A stretch of DNA of 64,000 nt from Pseudophaeomoniella oleicola (Eukaryota > Ascomycota > Eurotiomycetes > Phaeomoniellales > Phaeomoniellaceae), in contig QWDQ01000001.1 of the NCBI GenBank assembly GCA_003868215.1, positions 62,001 to 126,000 of the forward strand, written 5' to 3'. Under the pieces are notes generated by a model, which did not search any database, was not told the DNA's origin, and saw only the letters and a list, made by a program, of their open reading frames with translations. The translations under genes and the position numbers were made by a program. How positions within the stretch are numbered: position 1 is the first letter of the stretch; each line of letters begins with the position of its first letter. This document shows, piece after piece, positions 1 to 12,307 of this stretch.

Positions 1-1801
1 AGAGGATGAAAGCGCAAAGACAGCATGACGTGACGGCCAGCTGGAGCCGTTTTCCTCTTCCGAACCAGGTCCGCATCTTGATAGTCACCACTCAATGGCA
101 AGGAGATAGCTGCGTTGGACGTGATAGTACTTGCCCGAGGAACATTCATCAGGAGTTTCGTGGGGAGGAGCCATCTTTTTATGTAGGGTCAAGTATCAAA
201 GCGGGTTTGCCTTCACGTACTTCAGGCCCACCTGGCTGCGGTCAACGTCTGGGGTACCCCGGAGACATACAAAGTAAAGGGCGCGCGCAGCCAAGAGGGG
301 GTCAACCCCCATCTCTCGGAACATATGCGACGAACCACGGGTATAGATTGTGGGTTAGCGGACATGGCGATGTCGATGGGGACAACACTAGATCACTTAG
401 TCGGGGACATTGTCATTGATGGCAACAGTTACTATGATGGAGCGACGGATTGATATTGGTCGAGCGGGGATCGTAGTGGTTAAGACTTCCTACTACGGTA
501 TCTAGTCGTATTCAGTGTTAGCAGTTACCGCATCAGGTTCATCATGGAGATGTATGAGGTCATAGCACGTTGGATGTGGAGAGAATGAGAACGAGAATGA
601 GAAAAGAACAGATCAACAACTGCGTTCAGAAGACAGGTCGATAGATGATGAGGATCTTCTCAGAGTAGATTGTACGTAGTTTTCCCTCGAACTCGGATGA
701 GATTCCATTGGGGAAAAACCTGGTAGCTTGAAGGCCTGAGTGAGTCCCTTACTGTTCCAAAATGCAAGTCAATTGGGAGAGCCCCCGAGTTGCTCAAAGT
801 CGTGATAGTTATACAACGTGATATAGAAGACCTGGGAGCTCTAGCAGTCGGAAATAGATGAGCGAGCACTTTCTGTTGATTCCATTCCCACCAGCGTGTT
901 TGCAAACCTGTCATGCACTTGGGTACTAATATGCTCGATGAACCATGTTGATTCCAATAGGTAACCTGTGCATGTTGTACAAAAGGGCGGCTGGACTGCA
1001 TAAGGTACTTGATCAAGGAAGAACATTCTTTAAACGAAACGAAAGAGTATTCTTGATCAGGATATTGTTGTTGCAAGAAGATCGTGAGGTTGAGATGGAA
1101 ATATTACAACAAAAGTCGTACAAGTCGTTCGTCCTTGGCGTTCGTCCTTGGCGTTCATACTCGGCTAATTGAATATCTTATCTCGTTATCTTCTATCTCC
1201 TTGTCTACATGAGATTAGACTGGACGACAAGGTTCCCCCTGCTCTACACCATTCCATCTTCCAGTCACAACGACGGCCTCATGTCTCGCTTAACAATCCA
1301 GTACTCGGCGAAATTATATTTGGACGGTCCATGAATCACAGCTATTGCAATGCCTGCAAATACCACTCTATGGAAGAGTGCTTGAGGCTAACGTTCCAGA
1401 CTATCTTCGAAGACACTGTCCCTCACCTATGGGGCCATGCACCTCGCGAGCCGAGGTTACATTTACTTAGGTACCTACCTAGGTACCTGTCCATCGGACC
1501 CTAAATATTGGCAGGCTCAGTGCACACGGTGATAGAATGATAGAGTCATTCAGATGCATTCCTGCATGCACACATCCGTCACCTGCTCACGTAGAGTTGC
1601 ATCGAGTGCCCCATGTCCATGGTGTGCTCTTCCAGGTCTTGGAAAGCTACCTGGTCCCTCATACTCCACTCTAGACCATGCAAGAGTGGCATAATAGTCC
1701 TCTATGGGCTGTTATAAACGTCGAGTGAGTGATCATTATGAATCCACGGCTGGTCGATTGCCACGCATTACCAGTTCACAACACGTCCCCCGAGATCCAA
1801 T
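1..1801. other. Gene-poor leader, no supported gene
   Basis: No reading frame here has a recognisable domain or coding pattern I trust. A 137-codon frame on the plus strand (6-419) resembles nothing I know. The stretch holds one perfect TACCTAGGTA palindrome (1476-1485) and a short tandem duplication at about 1127-1153. Its right end is presumably the promoter of the GH43 gene. Confidence 0.6.
1713..1718 (+). promoter_or_regulatory. Possible TATA box of the GH43 gene
   Basis: TATAAA lies 89 bases upstream of the GH43 start codon, a plausible distance for a regulated fungal gene. It is a sequence match only. Confidence 0.35.
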
Positions 1802-2839
1802 ATGAGAGTTTCTAGTCGTCTACTCATCGGAAGCTCGTACTTTTGCGCATTGTCCACAGCGCATCCCTTTGGTCAGCCTTTGGACTTCAGTCATTATGCG
1901 TCTAAGCGAGCCGGTCCCAGCCTCGTAGGCTACCTAGGTGTGTTCTTCTTGGGCGACGACCCCGATGTATATTTCTACCTTAGCAATGGAAACGACGCCA
2001 CCTCTTTCACCGTCCTCAATGGTGGCGACCCGCTGCTTGTCCCGACGTTGGGAACCGGTGGTGTCCGAGACCCAGCAATTGTCACTGGCGGCGGCTCTGA
2101 AGCAGAACATAAGTGGTACATCGTTGGGACCGATCTTGATATCTCCAAGACCACCTGGGACGCATCCGAGCGTACTGGGTCGCGTAGCATATTCATCTGG
2201 GAGAGCACCAATCTCGTTGATTGGACCAACGAGCGTTTGATCCAAGTCGAGGACGACACGGCTGGCATGGTGTGGGCACCGGAAGCTCTGTGGGACGCCG
2301 ATCAAGCCCAATATCTCGTCCACTGGGCCTCCAAGTTCTTCGACCCCTCGGACACAAATCATACAGGAAGTCCATCCGCGATCCAAATCCGCTACGCCTA
2401 CACCAGCGACTTCCACACCTTCACCTCACCTGGAACCTACATCGACTACAGCCCGACCGACGTCATCGACCTCGACATCCTACCCCTCGGCAACAACTCG
2501 TACGCGCGCTTCCTCAAAAACGAGACGGCAACGAACGTCTTCACGGAGATCAGCACCGCCGGCCTATTCGGCACCTGGACCCGTCCCGGCGGCCCGCACG
2601 CCATCATCCAACAAGACGTCGAGGGCCCCGCCGCGTACTGGGATAACCTTGTCGCTGGCGAGGCGCATCTGCTACTCGACTACTTCGACGGCGACGGTTA
2701 CGCGCCATACCAATCCGCGGATGTGCTGGAAGCGGGGTCATGGAGTCGGAGCAATGCGTCGAATTTTCCTGGGGGACTTAGACATGGCAGCGTGTTGCCG
2801 GTGAATCAGACCCTGTACGATGCTTTGGGTACGCTGTAG
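1802..2839 (+). CDS. Secreted glycoside hydrolase family 43 protein (arabinanase/arabinofuranosidase-like)
   Basis: The protein has 345 residues in one exon. The first 20 or so residues look like a signal peptide ending near A-H-P, so it is probably secreted. The body reads as a GH43 five-bladed beta-propeller: G-V-R-D-P near residue 95 fits the N-terminal catalytic-base region, V-I-D-L-D-I-L near residue 223 the middle acidic position, and V-E-G-P-A-A-Y near residue 275 the general-acid glutamate. The ending L-R-H-G-S-V-L-P-V-N is typical of fungal members. Family enzymes cleave arabinan or arabinoxylan side chains in plant cell walls; the exact substrate cannot be told from sequence. Several N-x-S/T sites fit secretion. 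Length is close to the single-domain family norm and no binding module is attached. Confidence 0.88.
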   Translation: MRVSSRLLIGSSYFCALSTAHPFGQPLDFSHYASKRAGPSLVGYLGVFFLGDDPDVYFYLSNGNDATSFTVLNGGDPLLVPTLGTGGVRDPAIVTGGGSEAEHKWYIVGTDLDISKTTWDASERTGSRSIFIWESTNLVDWTNERLIQVEDDTAGMVWAPEALWDADQAQYLVHWASKFFDPSDTNHTGSPSAIQIRYAYTSDFHTFTSPGTYIDYSPTDVIDLDILPLGNNSYARFLKNETATNVFTEISTAGLFGTWTRPGGPHAIIQQDVEGPAAYWDNLVAGEAHLLLDYFDGDGYAPYQSADVLEAGSWSRSNASNFPGGLRHGSVLPVNQTLYDALGTL

Positions 2840-3414
2840 GAACGAACGAGTGGGATATAAGACTGGTCGAAAGGGAGTTGAATCGTGCCAAAATGAGTCT
2901 TTTTGTCCATATGCTAGGTACTTATCTCCTGAACGCCTGCTTGACTGTCTGGCTAGCTCGAAACATATGAAGAATCCATGGAAGCAGAACCACAAAGCTG
3001 AGAGGCGACTTTGCCCTGATGTCTTATGTATGGGCACTGTCAGCTATCAACTACTTTTCAACCCGAGTAAACTGACGTCGTATATGAGAAAGAATTCATT
3101 CGTTTCATTTGCTCGTACCAAAGTGAAGCTGGCAGCGGCCTCTGTGAGTGATTCACCGCTTTTCACTTCTCGCCTTTTGTTTGGTGAAGTAAGCCACCCA
3201 ACTTTTCACCATTTGAGTACAATCCTACATAAAAGTCAGGCTTTATTATCGATCATTCCACATGCGATAAGACTCATCCTCCATCAGGACTTTCAATCGC
3301 TTTTCCACAGATCTTGCCAGTTTGTTGATCAACATAGCGAGACACCCAACAAAGCCCAGCTCCAAACTTCAGATCGGGTCGCTCAGTTTTTGCGATTTGT
3401 AGAGAACGCTCGCC
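2840..3414. other. Intergenic, GH43 3' side to BTB 5' side
   Basis: I see no supported gene. A long open frame that overlaps the GH43 end out of frame runs through here to 3464, but it shows no domain and looks like chance. The right end is the presumed promoter and leader of the BTB gene. Confidence 0.5.
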
Positions 3415-4380
3415 ATGAACGTCACAAAGGAGTAAGTACATCCCTTTCCACCAGAGTTGTCTGATTGCAATGATTACTAACTCTTGGGGGGATGCAGTAT
3501 GCTCGACTCGGGCATCTTCACTTTCGTTGTGGGCGAGGAACAGAAGAGCTTCTTGGTCCACGAGGCCGTTGTATCTGCAGAATCTGATGTGTTCAGGAAT
3601 ATGATCCAGAGCGAAGGCTTCAAGGAATCAAAAGACAGAATTGCCACCATGCAAGAGGTAGATGCCGAGACATTTGCTCACTTTATGGAATATCTCTACA
3701 CAGGGAACTATTATCTTACACCCATTCCCGACGCTGTCATCCAGGGCACTGTTTCCATCGTGCGATGGAGTTTCCGGAATTCAGTCGATGTCTCTTTTAT
3801 CGACTCAAGATCAGAGGCTTATTGGAAGAAATTTGAGAGCATGGAGTTTTCGATCGATGGCACTGGACACGAAGATCTCAGAGTCTCCCTGACGAATTCG
3901 TTGAGAAAAGACTTCATCTCAGACGATTTGATCATCCACGCAAAGCTCTACTGTTTCGCACGCATGTATTTTGTGAAGGACCTTAAAACTTTGTGTCTTT
4001 TCAAATTGCATCAAGATCTAATGAGGTTCGAGCTGAAAGATGATACAGCCGAAAAGTTGATCGATCTCCTTCGCTACACTTACAACAATACATCCAACAT
4101 CGACGACACCACCGTTCGAGTCGGTAGTAGACTACGCAAACTTGTCATCTACTATGTTGCCGGCAGAGCCACAAAACTTATGAACAATACTTTCTTTCTT
4201 GACCTCTTGGAAGGAGGCGGAGAGTGGGCAGTGGACTTTTTCCGATTCCTGCTGCAGAAGTCGGGACTCCGGGAAAATGAGGAAGATGAAATAGAAGAAG
4301 AGGAGGAAGATGGGATAGGAGATGAAGAGGAAGACGAAGAGGGAGAGGAAGATGAAGATTACGACGATGGGTACAGATAA
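3415..4380 (+). CDS. BTB/POZ domain protein with acidic tail
   Basis: I join exons 3415-3431 and 3498-4380 (299 residues). The ATG at 3415 gives M-N-V-T-K-D-M-L-D and the intron has GTAAGT and GCAG ends. Without that 17-base exon the only in-frame ATG is at 3499, inside the D-M-L join. Residues about 8-85 match a BTB/POZ fold: a hydrophobic F-T-F-V-V-G strand, then F-L-V-H-E-A-V-V-S and V-F-R-N-M, then F-x-x-F-M-E-Y-L-Y-T-G-N-Y. The middle third is a BACK-like helical region of the sort seen in many fungal BTB proteins of unknown job. The last 35 residues are almost all Glu/Asp. BTB domains mediate dimerisation or cullin-3 binding; the partner here is unknown. Confidence 0.8.
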
Positions 4381-5560
4381 GGTATTCACCAGCCTTCAAA
4401 TGACATGGGAAACCCCCCCAGAAAAGACTTGCAAGGCGTGGGAGCATTATCTCAACATCCAAGATGGGCAAGAGAAATCACGGATATTGAGATATTGTAA
4501 GAGCATGGCATGTTCCAAATGCAGTGGCAAAACTTCACCTTTGCTTCTTCTGAGCAGCCGAACAATTTGCAATCGGCCAGTCCACGGACATTGACTGTAG
4601 ATTGTGCTATCAGGGATAGATACAGTCGATTAGCTACAACAATCATCATTTTTACTTTCTTTCTAAACCTCGCGTTGACTTTCTACTCATAGTAACCCTT
4701 CCTTTCCTATTCATGAACATGTTACCTAGATACCTACCTATGCCACCCACTAGATGCGAGCCAGTTCTGCTTCTGTCTCTCTCTCGTGAAACCGGACTCT
4801 GGGGGCGACACCAATAGTACATGTCACGGTTACCTAGGTAAGGTAGGTACCTACCTAGGTAGCCAAACAAGTCACATAAAACAAAACACAACACAACTCG
4901 ACTCAACTTGAAAACCCCCGAGTAAAAGCAAACGAGGGGGGGGGGGTTTAACAAGAAGGCTGGGTGCATGCCAGACACTCAAACAAATTAAACCAAGCGT
5001 CTGAGACCGGTTCGCAAGAAGCGGCAAATTCCATGTGATCATATGAATAGGACACAAATGCACACATACACACAAGAGAAGAGTTAGCTTGTGAGTGAAC
5101 CATACATATTAGACGAAATGATGAGTATCTGAGGAAAAGAGTTGTTATTCACGTGAAAAAAAGAGCACATATCCCTCTCCTCTCCTCTCCTCATCCTCCT
5201 TCGACGACAGTATGTACAGGTGTCTGTCTGTCTAGGCTTTGAACACCATAGAAAGGGGAAATAAAGCATTCCCATCTCTCATCAACGTTGATATGATCAC
5301 GCTCATCCCGCCACGCCACGCTTCTAAGGCTTTCCCATGTTATGTAAGTTACGACGGAAAATGGGACGACGAAATATAGGTGGTCAAAAGGGCGGAAAGA
5401 CCGAGGAAGGAATTAAAATCGCTCATGAAGACGCAGCTATCGCAGGCAGGATGTGATGATGATGCTTGGACGTTATTTCTAGAACAGTTGACACCCACTA
5501 GACTTGAAAGAGTCAGGGAGTGAATTATAGGTTGCCAATATTTGCCAAGACAGGCGACGG
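4381..5560. other. Intergenic with palindrome cluster and G11 run
   Basis: There is no supported gene. The stretch lies between the 3' ends of the BTB gene and SLA1, so it should hold both 3' untranslated regions. It contains two perfect TACCTAGGTA palindromes (4831-4840 and 4852-4861), degenerate copies near 4727, and eleven G in a row (4936-4946). A CCTCT-rich run lies near 5172-5196. Confidence 0.6.
4831..4861. repeat. Pair of TACCTAGGTA palindromes
   Basis: Two perfect copies of the ten-base palindrome lie 11 bases apart, joined by AGGTAGGTACC-like sequence. The same ten-mer recurs at 1476, 12202 and 49168, always between genes. Confidence 0.7.
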
Positions 5561-8500
5561 TCAAAAGCCGAATGGGTTATCAGGCGCTGTGAAGGGTGTG
5601 TGTTAGCTGGTTGAGAAATAGAGTGGTCAAGAGAATGGTATACTTACTAGCTTGAGCGAGGTTGGCCCTGCGACCTGTTGGTTGCGGCACAAGCTTCTTT
5701 GGTTCTGTAACTCCGAATCGGACGGGTGGGGCACCGGTCTTTTGGGCCATGAGGGGTGCGATGGTCTGTTGCGAGGGCATGGGTGGCATAGGCGGGACGG
5801 GTGGAATACTTTGTCCAAAGCTTTGATTGCCAAAGCCGTTGACACCTGTTGGTTGAGCTTGTAGCTGTTGAGGTTGGAACCCCGTTGGCTGGCTTTGGAG
5901 CTGGGGTTGATAGCCGGTTGGTTGTGGCTGAATTGCGGGTGGCAGCATAGAGTTGATGCCGGTTGGCATTGGCTGCTGTTGTGGCTGTTGGAAGCCGGCG
6001 AAGCCGGTCTGCTGACTAGACAGAGGAGAGAAAGATCTATTTGGATCAGCAAACGGACTACCCTGCTGATTCCCAGAGGAAAATTGTTGTTGCTGGAACC
6101 CGGCTTGCTGCCCGAATCCTGTTTGTTGTGGAGCAATGCCATTCGTGAAGGGACCAAATCCTGGACCTTGCGATGCAAAACCAGTTGATTGAGGCTGCAT
6201 CTGAGGTTGTCCATATTGTTGTTGGAAGTTCATGCCCTGCATCATCTGTGATTGAAGAGGTGATGCCTGTGGTATGCCGGTGAGTTGAGGTTGCAACGGT
6301 GGCGGCCCAAATTGACTCTGCTGCGGAGGATTTTGCGGTGCAGAGAGAGGTCGTGGTGGGGGGGCAATGAGCGAAGAGGTAAGCATGTTCTGCGGCGGTT
6401 GGGGCCTCTGTCGTGGCGGCATTTGCTGTAATATCCCCGTTGGCTGGCCCTGCAACTGCGGAGGTTGACCGAAATTTTGCTGAGGAAGGCCCGTTTGTTG
6501 CGGGTTCAGCTGTGAGAAAAAGGCAGGATTGGCCCCTGTGGGTTGTGGCTGCTGAGGTTGAGCTGGAGGCTGTGCATTCGGATTATGTGGAGGTTGCTGA
6601 ATCGCAGGTGGAGGTGCCGGTGTTGGCTGCAATGGAGGGGAAAGGAGTGACAGCTCCGCCAATGCCCCAGTCAGAACAGGATTCTGTGCGGGTGCGGAAG
6701 AGGTAGGGGCAGATGCAGGGGGTTGCACCGTCGGAGGCTGCGATGCAGCAGCAGCAGCAGCTTTGGGGGGTTTGACTTCCCAAGCATCGTCATCGAACCC
6801 ACTCTTGACCCTTTCTGGAGCTGGAGCAGGAGCAGAAGCTAGAGGGGTTTCTTTGCTGTCCCGCGGGACTTGGCTTGCAGCAGCTTCTTGTTGTTCAAAG
6901 GCTTTTGGATCGACAACATCGCTTGCTTGCGCAGTTGGCCTCGGCCGTCCTTTGGACGTGTTGTTACGAAGAGTGCCAGCAGGACCACTAAAAAGACCCC
7001 CTGCAGATCCATTTGCGTCGTCGCCATCCATGCCGTCTCCAGCAAAGCTGACTTGCCGCAGCTTAGAGTTGGTGCCGGTGCGTCCGTATCTCGCATCTAG
7101 GTACTTCATCACTCGGAGAATATCGCCTTCTTTTAAGCCAAGCGTTCGCAATGTCTCAGGCGTTATATCAGGAAGAATGCTTTCATCCATAGAGTCTCGA
7201 TTGAAATTTTGCGAGTATCTTTCGCATTGGTGTGGACCAACACCGGCCTTGAGGAAGAAGTCAAACCAGTCATAGTCCGGTGCTTTTGGAAATTCGACCG
7301 TCGCTCCGGCATGTCCGTTGGTTTTCTCACCACGACTGCGGCGCTTGATGTCCGAGAGCGGCTTTTCGTCATCCAAAGAAACGCCAGTGACGTTTTCGAC
7401 ATATTCGATATCTTCTAGGGACATTTTGCCAATTGGTACGGCGATCTTGATTCCATTGACCTTGTGCAGATGTATCTTGCCATCCGACAGACCAATAAAC
7501 TGGGCTTCAACTTTGAAAGTATTGGAACGATCGGTCCAGGTTCTTGTCTTTGTGGGATCGGGTTCTGGACAAATGAGCCGTTGTAGTGAGGAAGGGAAAA
7601 AGGGTTGTACTTACTGGGCCTCGATGACTTGTCTGATTTACCGTCACGTTTATGTTTCTGGGAGTGATTGTTAGGACTGAGACTACTGCCGCGATCTGGT
7701 AGGGTCATTCCCAGCCCTACCTCGTTATGTCTTTCTTCCTGCTCCCGTTTCTTTCGGTCCAGGCGAGCCGCTTCTTTGGCGAGCCGTTCTTCTTCTAGCC
7801 TATTCCGTTCGACGGTGGATAAACCTGCATTGATACCGGCAGCACTAGATGGCGTAGTTGTCCCAGTCACTTCGACGTAGCTGCTGGGTACGACGCCTTC
7901 TTTCCCATTCTTCAACCTCCGCACAAGCCACCATTCCTCGTTCTTGTCATCCAGGATTATAACTTCATCCCCAACGGCAACCGTGACTTCATCATCGCCT
8001 TGAGCCATGAATTCATAAAGCATTTGACCCTTCTTCTGTCCCGAACTACCGCTAGCAGCAGCAATAACTTCACGGATACCTTCACCTCGCACTGCGCCGG
8101 CCAATTCTCCCAAGGCTGCCACAATCTCTGTCGCCGTATCCTTCGAGCCAGCATGAAGATCTAAACTTTTGCTTGGCCTGATAAGCTCAATGAAAACATG
8201 TTTTCCTTCTATAGAGTAGTGCGTCAATTTGTCGGCTGGCCATTCTTGGGTGGGGCCGTCTCTCGATTTTTCTGGTGAGAGCATTATCATCCCTGTCGCC
8301 ATGTTTACCCCGAGGGTGATGGGTAATTTCTTCCTTTTCCCCATAGCCGAAACCATCTCGCTAATGTTGTACATTCGATAACCGCCCGGCGATTGGAGCC
8401 CTTGCTGCTCTGTCTCTGCATGGACCGCGCGATTGTAGGGTGGAGAGGAAAGGACTCCTGCCGGTGCGGCTTCCCTTGGAGATGGGTAAGCGTTCTGCGA

Positions 8501-9280
8501 GGTCGTAATTTGCTCTGAAGGTGGTCGACGGGGCAGCGCAGGGGGGTCCTCCTCTTGTTCGTCAGCTTCAGGAGTGTACTGCGGCCGTGGCGGGAGGGTC
8601 GGTGTGTCTGGGGTATCTGGAGGCGAGGTAGCCATAGCTGGAGCAGCTGCGCTACGGCCGCCCATCACCGAGGCAAGGGCAGCTGCAGGTCCAGATGCAA
8701 CAGGCGAGCTTGGACTCGGCAACGATGGCGCCTCATGTGTATATTGCCCTTGCGCAACATTTGCAGATGGCTCGTCTTGCTCTGTAGCTTCCCCAACTTC
8801 AATGTAATTTGCCGGAGCGAACCCAAAGTCTCCATTGACGCCCACCAATATCCAGTCAGGGTCGGAGGTGTCGTAGACGTCAAGATGCGCGTCTTCAGGG
8901 AACGAGACCTCTTCGTCCGTCTGTCTGTCGTAGTCATAGAGCGCTTTCGCAGAAGTCGTGGGTTGCGCCTGTCAATACAACCGTCAGAAGTTACTCTATT
9001 GATAATTTTGCAGTGAGACGTGAATGAGTTGTTGATCTCAAACACCCTGGTAATGCGCGAAGAAAATGAAGTTGTGACTTACCTCTTGGACATAATTATC
9101 CGGTATCAGTCCAACCGGTTCATCCTCTTCGTCATTTGCCGCCCTTTTCTTTGCTTTCCACCAGCCATCGTCCCCGGTGTTGTCTAGAATATACAGAAGT
9201 TCGCCCTCCTTTATTTCGAGCTCACCTTCGGACTGTGGCTGGTAGTCGTAGAGCGCCGAGTAAACCCCCAAGAACCCCAT
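5561..9280 (-). CDS. SLA1: SLA1, actin cytoskeleton-regulatory endocytic adaptor
   Basis: Exons in gene order are 9280-9083, 8968-7615, 7564-5648 and 5586-5561, giving 1164 residues. Sla1 links cargo and clathrin coats to the Las17/Pan1 actin machinery at endocytic patches. Two SH3 domains lie at about 3-65 and 67-125 (start M-G-F-L-G-V-Y-S-A-L-Y-D-Y), a third at about 378-435. SHD1 follows at about 525-580 (cargo NPFxD binding in yeast) and the SAM-like SHD2 at about 610-690 (Y-D-W-F-D-F-F-L). The C-terminal half is Gln/Pro-rich with about 13 x-T-G repeats; many fit the L/I-x-x-Q-x-T-G consensus phosphorylated by Ark1/Prk1 kinases, for example L-Q-G-Q-P-T-G. A 26-base last exon adds the ending N-P-F-G-F, an EH-domain ligand shared with yeast Sla1. 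The start ATG has a strong context (GCCATGG). Confidence 0.95.
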
Positions 9281-9953
9281 GGCTTCTGGGAACTCCACTC
9301 CTCCCGGTGACTGAAAGTGGTCGCAATGATGTTGAGTGGTACAAGGAGGATGAAGTCAGGCCGAGATGCTCAGAGAAATCATGCACGACCGTGTGGGTAC
9401 AATGACAGCTTGTGGCGGAGTCCTCAGGCGGAAATGCGGGAATGGCTCGTGAACTCAATGCGCACCGTGTTGAATCGCTTTCTCATATCCAGACCATGTC
9501 AACATTCAACTTATCAAACCGTGCTTGAGGTCTGACAAAGGGTTGCTAATAATTAATCACCATGAATCGTGGGAAGTCCAACGCGGTCACAGTCACAAGG
9601 ATACATATGGATTCAGGTTGAGACGGGTTTGAGGGAGTGGAGCTTGACAGCCGCTTTGGCCGTTCCTCTACTCCAAATCTTGGTTCTAAGCCGAAACTCA
9701 TGTCATCTCATCTTGCAGCAGAACAGCTTCCCACCTCCTTATTTGTTATTATTATTATTATATTACCCCGTGAATCCCCTGGTTGCATAGGGGGCCCAAT
9801 ATTTACATAGTTCTTCCTTACAACGCAAAGGGAGCTATCAGCCTTCAGGTCTAGGCTCGACGCAATATATAATGACTTTCTACCGAGTATACCTACAATT
9901 ACCAAAGCATTTTAGCTTTTACATGGAGATTGTTCATTCGTACTATGGAAATC
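9281..9953. other. Intergenic, SLA1 5' side
   Basis: No gene is seen. This should contain the SLA1 promoter and the 3' untranslated region of YOS9. A short run of TTA/ATT triplets lies near 9743-9760. Confidence 0.5.
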
Positions 9954-11410
9954 TCACAATTCCTCTTTATACTCCTCCTCGCTGCCTCCTTGTTGTTCTT
10001 CTGTCGTTGGCTGCTGTGATTGACTGTCTTCCTGCTTCTTATCTTCTTCTCCCTCATCGTCGTCCTGGATCACCCCTCGGATGTGCCTGACGCCGCCAGG
10101 CTCGTCTACAACCTCGACCCTCCAGTCTTTGTCTCCAGCAATCTCTTGGAGCTCTTTTCGGAATGTCTCAATGGGTTCAGGGTCTATATCCATTTTCTTC
10201 ATGTCCTCCTTGGACATTTGCCGGACAGCTCCTCCCTCTTTTTTCGCAATGATCTCTGCTCGTTCTTCTGGCGGTGTTACCACTTTTCCTTTCTCTATAC
10301 GCCGCCCATCACCGCCTACGAGCTTCTTAGCACCAACCTCGATATCACCGGCGACTTTTCCAGGGAGATATTTGCCGTCGAGAAACTTTTGGTTCGCTTC
10401 CAACCCGTTTTCGCGTTCCCATCTCATCACGTCTTCCGGTGTGAGGATCTCCCGACACGCGATTGTATGAGGTTTGTTATCTCTCGGCGGAAGGAACGCC
10501 ACGTCGTTGCAAAGCCGGGGAGTGTAGATGACCATGAGGTAGGTGCACGTTGTGACTTCTTTGATGAATCCAATGCGATCCGTTGATTGTGGATGACAAT
10601 GGAACTGGACCTCGACTTTCCTGTCCTTGCCAGTCAGGTCACAGGTCGTGCCCCCGGTCAACTGCTGTACCAAATAACGTGTCTCGCCCTTGGTTTGTAA
10701 TTCCATGATGTCCGTCTTCGAAGTTTGGGCTTTGTTTTTGCCTTCGTCCTGCTTTGGGAACCTCCCCAGCACATAGGCAGGTGTTGTGTGATCTTCCTGT
10801 GGTGGATATAGAGGCGCTCCATTACTAGGTGGTAGTTGGTGGAATTGCTTGACTTGCGAATTGTAGCAGAAAGAATAGGACCACCAGCCAGATACATAAT
10901 ATAGACACCTATTCTCAAGGTCTGCGAGCAATTCCCAACCCTTGTCAACCGCGCGTGCTACTTCTTTCCGCTGCTCGGCCTCAGGGATCGGTTCTGAAGA
11001 TTCGTTCTTGACGGCGGATTGTATAACCGGTATCGAACATAGATATGGTCTTTTCTTCAGTCGCATAAGCTCATACGTCTCGGTGAAGTGGCCCGAGTGC
11101 CCGGGAGCTGTCGGAGGCTGGCTAGCTTGGGCATCGTATGTCGAGATTTCGGACTGGATAGGTGCAGGTTGATCATGTATTGAAGACGATTGGCCATGTG
11201 AACTTTCCCGTAGTTTCTGCAAAGCCTCATCGTAACTGATATATGAATCCGAATACACGACTTCAAACTACACGGCGATCAGCGAGAGCGATGAGATGGC
11301 TGATCGGCTGAGCTTACCTGCGGATATGCTAAGACGTCATCGTGAACGGAGAAGACGTGCTCGCTGGCGAAGGCAGCAGCTGCCAGCAAAGGTAGCAAGA
11401 TTTGCTTCAT
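9954..11410 (-). CDS. YOS9: YOS9/OS-9, ER lectin of ER-associated degradation
   Basis: Exons are 11410-11318 and 11267-9954 (468 residues). Exon 1 encodes M-K-Q-I-L-L-P-L-L-A-A-A-A-F-A, a signal peptide, and joins at CAG with phase 0. Yos9 reads trimmed N-glycans on misfolded proteins and hands them to the Hrd1 ligase in the ER lumen. The mannose-6-phosphate-receptor homology domain runs from about Cys152 (C-L-Y-Y-V-S-G-W-W-S-Y) to about residue 295, with the F-H-Q-L-P-P segment, G-G-T-x-C-D-L-T and paired cysteines of the family. The protein ends K-E-E-L, an HDEL-like retention signal. An acidic, Gln-rich tail precedes it. It follows SLA1 on the same strand, with no functional link seen. Confidence 0.93.
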
Positions 11411-12307
11411 GCCTCATCCCATTGTTTCCGATACAGTACAGAGATATCGCCTATCTGTTCAAAGCGAAGCTCTCTGTAAGAATGTTGAATGCTAATAGTA
11501 GAGTAATAGGTGGTTTCGAGCCAGCGTGGAGCTTACAGTAAGGGTCTAGCTTGGCAACTCGCTCTTACAGCAAGGTTGATCACTGTAATATCCCATGCAA
11601 GAAGAACGTCTACTTATAATCTCATGATCTCGCCCATCTCTTCTTCTTTCTTTTCTATCCACGTATTCTCTGTCACTCGTTCCGTCCTCCCTAGTAAAAG
11701 CAGAAATCGTCAGGGGTAGTTTCATAATGACAGTTTTTCGAGTGGTCGAGATTCGGGCTGCGATGCATCGAGCGAACAAACTGAATGACTATCTGGTCTA
11801 CACAGTCTTGAGCATTTCACATGAAACTGATGATTCTACCTGACAATGATTCTCTCGGATATCAGTTTGAGTGAGAAATGTAAAGATTTCCATTCCCTTG
11901 CACTCTGACCTTTGCACTTTCCTTATTCTGCGACAGGAGACGTACCTGCCTGCGTAGGTATTTGCTAGTCCGCGTGCGTCTACTTCTGCTTCTTGTCTCT
12001 TCTCACTGTCTTACCTAGAATCCTCGTGCTGAGTGCTGCCAAAAGGAAAAAGGCTCTTGTTCATTTCCAGAGCGCCTGTCCTTCCTTAGAGCTCGGTGGC
12101 ACTGCTTACAGTCTCTACCGTTCCCTCGAAGCATCTAACGTCAACTGATACTTTTTCATACTCATCACCAGAAGCTGGTACGTACCTTGGAGCTCAGAAT
12201 ATACCTAGGTACATACCTGATGCAAGCTATAACAGATACGCTTGTTGGCAGAGATACCACTGATGGTTCCATAGTCACGACCATATGATCTCATCTTTGC
12301 AACCAAG
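11411..12307. other. Intergenic between YOS9 and the Copia-derived gene
   Basis: No gene is supported. It holds the divergent 5' regions of YOS9 and the gene at 12308. One perfect TACCTAGGTA palindrome lies at 12202-12211. Confidence 0.55.
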